Shown here in pieces: positions 6,533-8,867 of a stretch of 8,867 nt of DNA. A program made the position numbers and the translations under genes. Origin of the DNA: Sphingopyxis sp. (GTDB lineage: Bacteria > Pseudomonadota > Alphaproteobacteria > Sphingomonadales > Sphingomonadaceae); contig JAHCKJ010000077.1 in the NCBI GenBank assembly GCA_026125835.1, positions 1 through 8,867 of the forward strand. The letters are read 5' to 3'. Position 1 is the stretch's first letter. Each line of letters starts with the position of its first letter. The notes beneath the pieces are model-generated. The model was not told the DNA's origin and made no database searches. It was given only the letters and a program-made list of their open reading frames with translations.

Positions 6533-6557
6533 CGAAATTTTTCTACCAGGAATTTCG
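6533..6557. repeat. 25-bp dyad just upstream of the ECF promoter
   Basis: Perfect arms CGAAATT (6533-6539) and AATTTCG (6551-6557) are separated by 11 bases. The geometry (7-11-7) is the same as that of the dyad at 6426-6450, although the arm sequences differ. It ends 6 bp before the proposed -35 of the DGPF promoter, a place suited to an activator. A role is inferred only from position and symmetry; AT-rich palindromes also occur by chance. Confidence 0.35.
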
Positions 6558-6563
6558 ATCGTG

Positions 6564-6590
6564 TGTCGATTCCAGTGGAACTCGTTCGTC
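6564..6590 (+). promoter_or_regulatory. Candidate ECF42-dependent promoter
   Basis: TGTCGA at 6564-6569 and CGTC at 6587-6590 are separated by 17 bp. As I recall it, the ECF42 target consensus described in Streptomyces is TGTCGA at -35 and CGA/TC at -10, and both elements are present without mismatch. Transcription would start near 6597 and leave a leader of about 40 nt before the ATG at 6637. The site lies upstream of the DGPF gene that precedes an ECF42-type sigma gene, so positive autoregulation is expected. The motif match is seen; use of the site is inference. Confidence 0.65.
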
Positions 6591-6624
6591 ATGAAGATAC
6601 GAGGCCGATTCTGGCCCGGTTTTT

Positions 6625-6630
6625 AGGAGG
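6625..6630 (+). promoter_or_regulatory. Strong Shine-Dalgarno of the DGPF gene
   Basis: AGGAGG lies 6 bases before the ATG at 6637. It is the most complete ribosome binding site in the window and fixes the start of the DGPF gene. The sigma gene downstream has no such site, which suggests much higher translation of the DGPF protein. Confidence 0.8.
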
Positions 6631-6636
6631 CAGACT

Positions 6637-7068
6637 ATGCGCGTAATGGTTTTCGTAAAAGCGACCGAGGACAGTGAGCAGGGGATGACGCCATCGCCCG
6701 AGCTCGACCGGATCTTCGTCGACATGGGCAAGTTTAACGAGGAACTGGTCAATGCCGGGGTGCTGGTCGCCGGTGACGGGCTGAAGCCCTCATCGTTCGG
6801 CAAGCGCGTCGCCTTCGATGGCCCGAGCCGCACCGTGATCGACGGTCCCTTTGCCGAGACGCGCGAACTGGTCGCCGGCTATTGGCTGTGGGAAGTCAAG
6901 GACATGGACGAAGCGGTCGAATGGGTGAAGCGCTGCCCCAACCCGATGTTCGGGCCGAGCGAGATCGAGATCCGTCCGCTATACGAGATGGAAGACTTTG
7001 CCGACATCATCCCGGACGAAGCCGCCGCGATCCATGACGGTGTGGGCGAAAAGCTCGCGAAGGGCTGA
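6637..7068 (+). CDS. YCII-related, DGPF-domain protein (partner of ECF42 sigma factor)
   Basis: A 143-residue small soluble protein of the YciI-like/DGPF family. It begins with the typical beta-strand MRVMVFVKAT, continues with a helix containing F-N-E-E-L-V-N-A-G-V-L (33-43), then GDGLKPSS (47-53), and carries the family signature IDGPFAETRELVAGYW at 68-83, with DGPF at 69-72. The E-V-K-D-M-D-E-A-V-E-W helix and an EIRPLYEMEDF tail follow. The family has a ferredoxin-like fold; its biochemical role is not known, and an enzymatic or stress function is only suspected. DGPF genes are the conserved neighbours of ECF42 sigma genes and their usual targets. Here the sigma gene starts 39 bp downstream on the same strand. 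A candidate ECF42 promoter precedes the gene at 6564-6590 and AGGAGG fixes the start. The stop is the TGA at 7066-7068. Confidence 0.92.
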   Translation: MRVMVFVKATEDSEQGMTPSPELDRIFVDMGKFNEELVNAGVLVAGDGLKPSSFGKRVAFDGPSRTVIDGPFAETRELVAGYWLWEVKDMDEAVEWVKRCPNPMFGPSEIEIRPLYEMEDFADIIPDEAAAIHDGVGEKLAKG

Positions 7069-7107
7069 TCGCTTGCCTGCCCCGCCATGCGCCGCTAACC
7101 GTGGTGC

Positions 7108-8370
7108 ATGGCGGCGGACCCCATTCACCGGGCGATCGAGGCGGTTTTCCGGATCGAGCGGGCGCGACTGATCGCCGGGCTGGCGCGGCTGACCCGCGAC
7201 GTCGACCGCGCCGAGGAACTGGCGCAGGACGCGCTGCTGGTCGCGCTGACCGAATGGCCTGCCCGCGGCGTTCCCGACAATCCCGGCGCCTGGCTGATGG
7301 CGGCGGCGAAACGGCGGGCCATCGACGGCATCCGCCACGCGGCGATGCAGACGCGCAAACATGCCGAACTGGCCCGCGACCTGGACGAGGAGCGCGATAT
7401 GAGCGCCGAGGCGGTCGAAGCCGCGCTGGACGATCCGCTGGGCGATGAATTGCTCGGGCTGCTCTTTGCCGCATGCCATCCCGTGATCGGCCCCGAGGGG
7501 CGCGCCGCGCTGACTTTGCGGCTGGTTGGCGGGCTGACGGTGGAGGAAATTGCACGGGCATTCCTTTCCAACGAGGCGGCGATCGCGGCGCGGATCACCC
7601 GCGCCAAGAAAGCCATCGCCAAGGCCGGCGTGCAGTTCGCGGTGCCGCGCGGGGCCGAGCTGGCGGCGCGGCTGCCGTCGGTGCTCGAGGTCGTGTACCT
7701 GATCTTCAACGAAGGCTATGCCGCGACCGCGGGGCCGTCGCTGGTCCGCCCGCCGCTCTGCGCCGAGGCGCAGCGGCTGGCGCGCATCCTGGCCGGCCTG
7801 ATGCCCGATCAGCCCGAGGTGCTGGGGCTGCTCGCGCTGGTCGAGATCCAGGCGTCGCGGCTGGCGGCGCGCGCCGGCCCCGATGGCCAGTTCGTGCCGC
7901 TAACCGAGCAGAACCGGGCGCGCTGGGACCAGCTCTTGATCCGCCGCGGGCTGAACGCGCTGGAGCGGGCCGAGGCGCTGGGCGGTGCGGGCGGTCCCTA
8001 TGTTTTGCAGGCGGCGCTCGCCGCCTGCCACGCCCGCGCGCGCCGCGCCGAGGACACCGACTGGCGGCGCATCGCCGCGCTGTACGACCGGCTGGGGAAG
8101 GTGATGCCGTCGCCGGTGGTCGAGCTGAACCGCGCGGTCGCGCACAGCATGGCGTTCGGCCCCGATGCCGGACTGGCGCTGGTCGACGCACTTGCCGACG
8201 AAGCCCTGCTGCGCAACTATGCGCCGCTGCCCGCCGCACGCGGCGACTTCCTCCTCCGCGCCGGGCGCCGTGCCGAGGCAAAGACGCAGTTCGAGGCTGC
8301 GGCGGCACTGGCGGGCAACGAGCGGGAACGCGAGTTTCTGTTGTCACGTGCCGCGGGGTGTGCAGACTAA
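7108..8370 (+). CDS. ECF42-type RNA polymerase sigma factor with C-terminal DUF6596/TPR-like extension
   Basis: A 420-residue extracytoplasmic-function sigma factor of the ECF42 group. Region sigma-2 spans about residues 9-80 (RIERARLIAGLARLTRD, AEELAQDALLVAL, then VPDNPGAWLMAAAKRRAID). Region sigma-4 spans about 115-172 (ALTLRLVGGLTVEEIARAF, then AAIAARITRAKKAI as recognition helix). A long C-terminal part follows: the DUF6596 signature VVYLIFNEGYAAT at 195-207, then helical TPR-like repeats at about 295-410 (ELNRAVAHSMAFGPDAGLALVD; FLLRAGRRAEAKTQFEAAAAL). In this group the extension is needed for activity and no anti-sigma factor is encoded, which agrees with the neighbourhood. The ATG at 7108 is the first possible start, because an in-frame TAA sits at 7096-7098. 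No Shine-Dalgarno is evident. It is probably co-transcribed with the DGPF gene 39 bp upstream. The inducing signal is unknown. Confidence 0.93.
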   Translation: MAADPIHRAIEAVFRIERARLIAGLARLTRDVDRAEELAQDALLVALTEWPARGVPDNPGAWLMAAAKRRAIDGIRHAAMQTRKHAELARDLDEERDMSAEAVEAALDDPLGDELLGLLFAACHPVIGPEGRAALTLRLVGGLTVEEIARAFLSNEAAIAARITRAKKAIAKAGVQFAVPRGAELAARLPSVLEVVYLIFNEGYAATAGPSLVRPPLCAEAQRLARILAGLMPDQPEVLGLLALVEIQASRLAARAGPDGQFVPLTEQNRARWDQLLIRRGLNALERAEALGGAGGPYVLQAALAACHARARRAEDTDWRRIAALYDRLGKVMPSPVVELNRAVAHSMAFGPDAGLALVDALADEALLRNYAPLPAARGDFLLRAGRRAEAKTQFEAAAALAGNEREREFLLSRAAGCAD

Positions 8371-8399
8371 CCGATGCTATTCCGCCTTGCGGTAAAGCG
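8371..8399. other. Short convergent intergenic spacer
   Basis: The 29 bp between the stops of the sigma gene (+) and leuA (-) hold a tiny repeat, CCGC-CTT-GCGG (8382-8392), with a 4-bp stem and no T-tract on either strand. It is too weak to call an intrinsic terminator; the two transcripts probably overlap or end by Rho. Confidence 0.4.
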
Positions 8400-8867
8400 T
8401 CATGCGACAGCGTTGGCCGCCGACAAAATCGCGCGCACGCTGGCGGTCGCGACGTCGGTGTCGAGGCCGCAGCCGAAGACGCTTTTACCGTCGGGGGTGC
8501 GGCATTCGACATAGGCGGCGGCTTGCGCGGTGCTGCCCTGGCCGATCGCGTGTTCGCTGTAATCGACGATGTCCATGACCGGGCCGCCGGATTCGGCGAG
8601 CGCGGCGATGACGCTCGACATCAGGCCGTTGCCGCGGCCGCTGACGCTGCGGGGGGTGCCGTCGATGGTGAGCTTGCCGGCGAAGATGCGGTCGGCGCCT
8701 ACATGCGTTTCCGACCAGTCGACGAGCTGGAAGCGCTTGGCTTCGGTCGCGAGATACTGGCCCTCGAACGCGTGCCAGATATCCTCGGCGCCGAGTTCGC
8801 GGCTCGTCCGGTCGGCCAGCGCCTGGACGACATGGCTGAAGCTGGCCTGCATTTTCTTGGGCAGTTT
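8400..8867 (-). CDS. leuA: 2-isopropylmalate synthase, C-terminal part (5' end outside window)
   Basis: The last 155 residues of a protein whose start lies beyond the right edge; the frame is open to base 8867. LeuA condenses acetyl-CoA with 2-oxoisovalerate in the first committed step of leucine synthesis. The segment begins with L-P-K-K-M and F-S-H-V-V-Q (end of the catalytic and linker region). It then gives the C-terminal LeuA regulatory/dimerisation domain: SVSGRGNGLMSSVIAAL (a typical glycine-rich segment) and YSEHAIGQGSTAQAAAYVEC. It ends with GLDTDVATASVRAILSAAN, the characteristic terminus of the long alpha-IPM synthases (LeuA type 2). That domain normally binds leucine for feedback inhibition. 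The TGA is the complement of 8400-8402. The gene converges on the sigma gene with only 29 bp between stops. Confidence 0.93.
   Translation of the reverse strand, partial: KLPKKMQASFSHVVQALADRTSRELGAEDIWHAFEGQYLATEAKRFQLVDWSETHVGADRIFAGKLTIDGTPRSVSGRGNGLMSSVIAALAESGGPVMDIVDYSEHAIGQGSTAQAAAYVECRTPDGKSVFGCGLDTDVATASVRAILSAANAVA

Larger units (their letters stand above)
6398..6636. other. Divergent intergenic regulatory region (239 bp)
   Basis: This non-coding stretch separates the leftward monooxygenase gene from the rightward DGPF gene and is more AT-rich than its surroundings. It contains three perfect 7-bp inverted repeats: TGACCTT/AAGGTCA (6426-6450), GAATCCG/CGGATTC (6494-6500 and 6519-6525, 18-nt spacer) and CGAAATT/AATTTCG (6533-6557). 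It also contains a candidate ECF promoter at 6564-6590 and a strong AGGAGG ribosome binding site at 6625-6630. I find no credible small gene in it; the leftward open frame that crosses its right end is antisense to the DGPF gene. Confidence 0.7.

Noticed and set aside
6494..6541. Possible intrinsic terminator: GAATCCG/CGGATTC stem followed by a T run
   Set aside because: The loop is 18 nt, the T run (6538-6542) begins 12 bases after the stem, and no gene on the plus strand ends here. A regulatory repeat is as likely.
7706..8512. Minus-strand frame of 268 codons opposite the sigma factor end
   Set aside because: The product is dominated by Arg, Pro and Ala, as expected from the complement of GC-rich coding DNA, and it bridges two real genes.
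1..8867. Mobile element or genomic island boundary
   Set aside because: No transposase, integrase, tRNA gene or direct repeat flank is visible, and base composition and codon use look even across the genes, including the AHH pair.

Overview
The window is GC-rich, densely packed DNA that looks like the chromosome of an alphaproteobacterium, most likely a sphingomonad (Sphingopyxis-like). This rests on the compact ccmF-ccmG-ccmH-ccmI gene order, the style of the Kup, LeuA and nitronate monooxygenase proteins, and strong G/C preference at third codon positions. No species can be fixed by eye. I see no tRNA, rRNA, CRISPR array, insertion sequence or phage gene.

Layout. Bases 1-2021 (+) are the 3' half of a cytochrome c maturation operon: the C-terminus of ccmF, then ccmG (dsbE), ccmH and a short ccmI. 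Each start overlaps the previous stop by about 4 bases. After 44 bp comes kup (2066-4027, +), a 653-residue potassium/proton symporter. After a 102-bp gap there is a two-gene unit (4130-5436, +): a 273-residue protein of unknown function, whose stop overlaps the start (TGATG) of a 161-residue AHH-family (HNH/Endo VII-like) nuclease-domain protein. A nitronate monooxygenase family gene (6397-5426, -) converges on it with an 11-bp overlap. A 239-bp divergent intergenic region follows. It carries two 25-bp dyads of the same 7-11-7 geometry, a third inverted repeat and a strong candidate ECF promoter. Next come a YCII/DGPF-family gene (6637-7068, +) and an ECF42-type sigma factor with a C-terminal TPR-like extension (7108-8370, +). 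The window ends in the C-terminal part of a 2-isopropylmalate synthase (8867-8400, -), which converges on the sigma gene.

How the genes work together. CcmF, G, H and I form the haem-ligation and apocytochrome-reduction end of System I: CcmG and CcmH handle apocytochrome thiols, CcmI holds the apocytochrome and CcmF attaches haem. The DGPF gene and the ECF42 gene form the conserved pair seen for this sigma group. The DNA before the DGPF gene has TGTCGA, a 17-bp spacer and CGTC, which fits the ECF42 promoter consensus as I recall it, so the pair is probably autoregulated.

The least understood part is the 4130-5436 unit. It pairs a probable nuclease domain, lacking any delivery or secretion domain, with a translationally coupled partner of unknown function.
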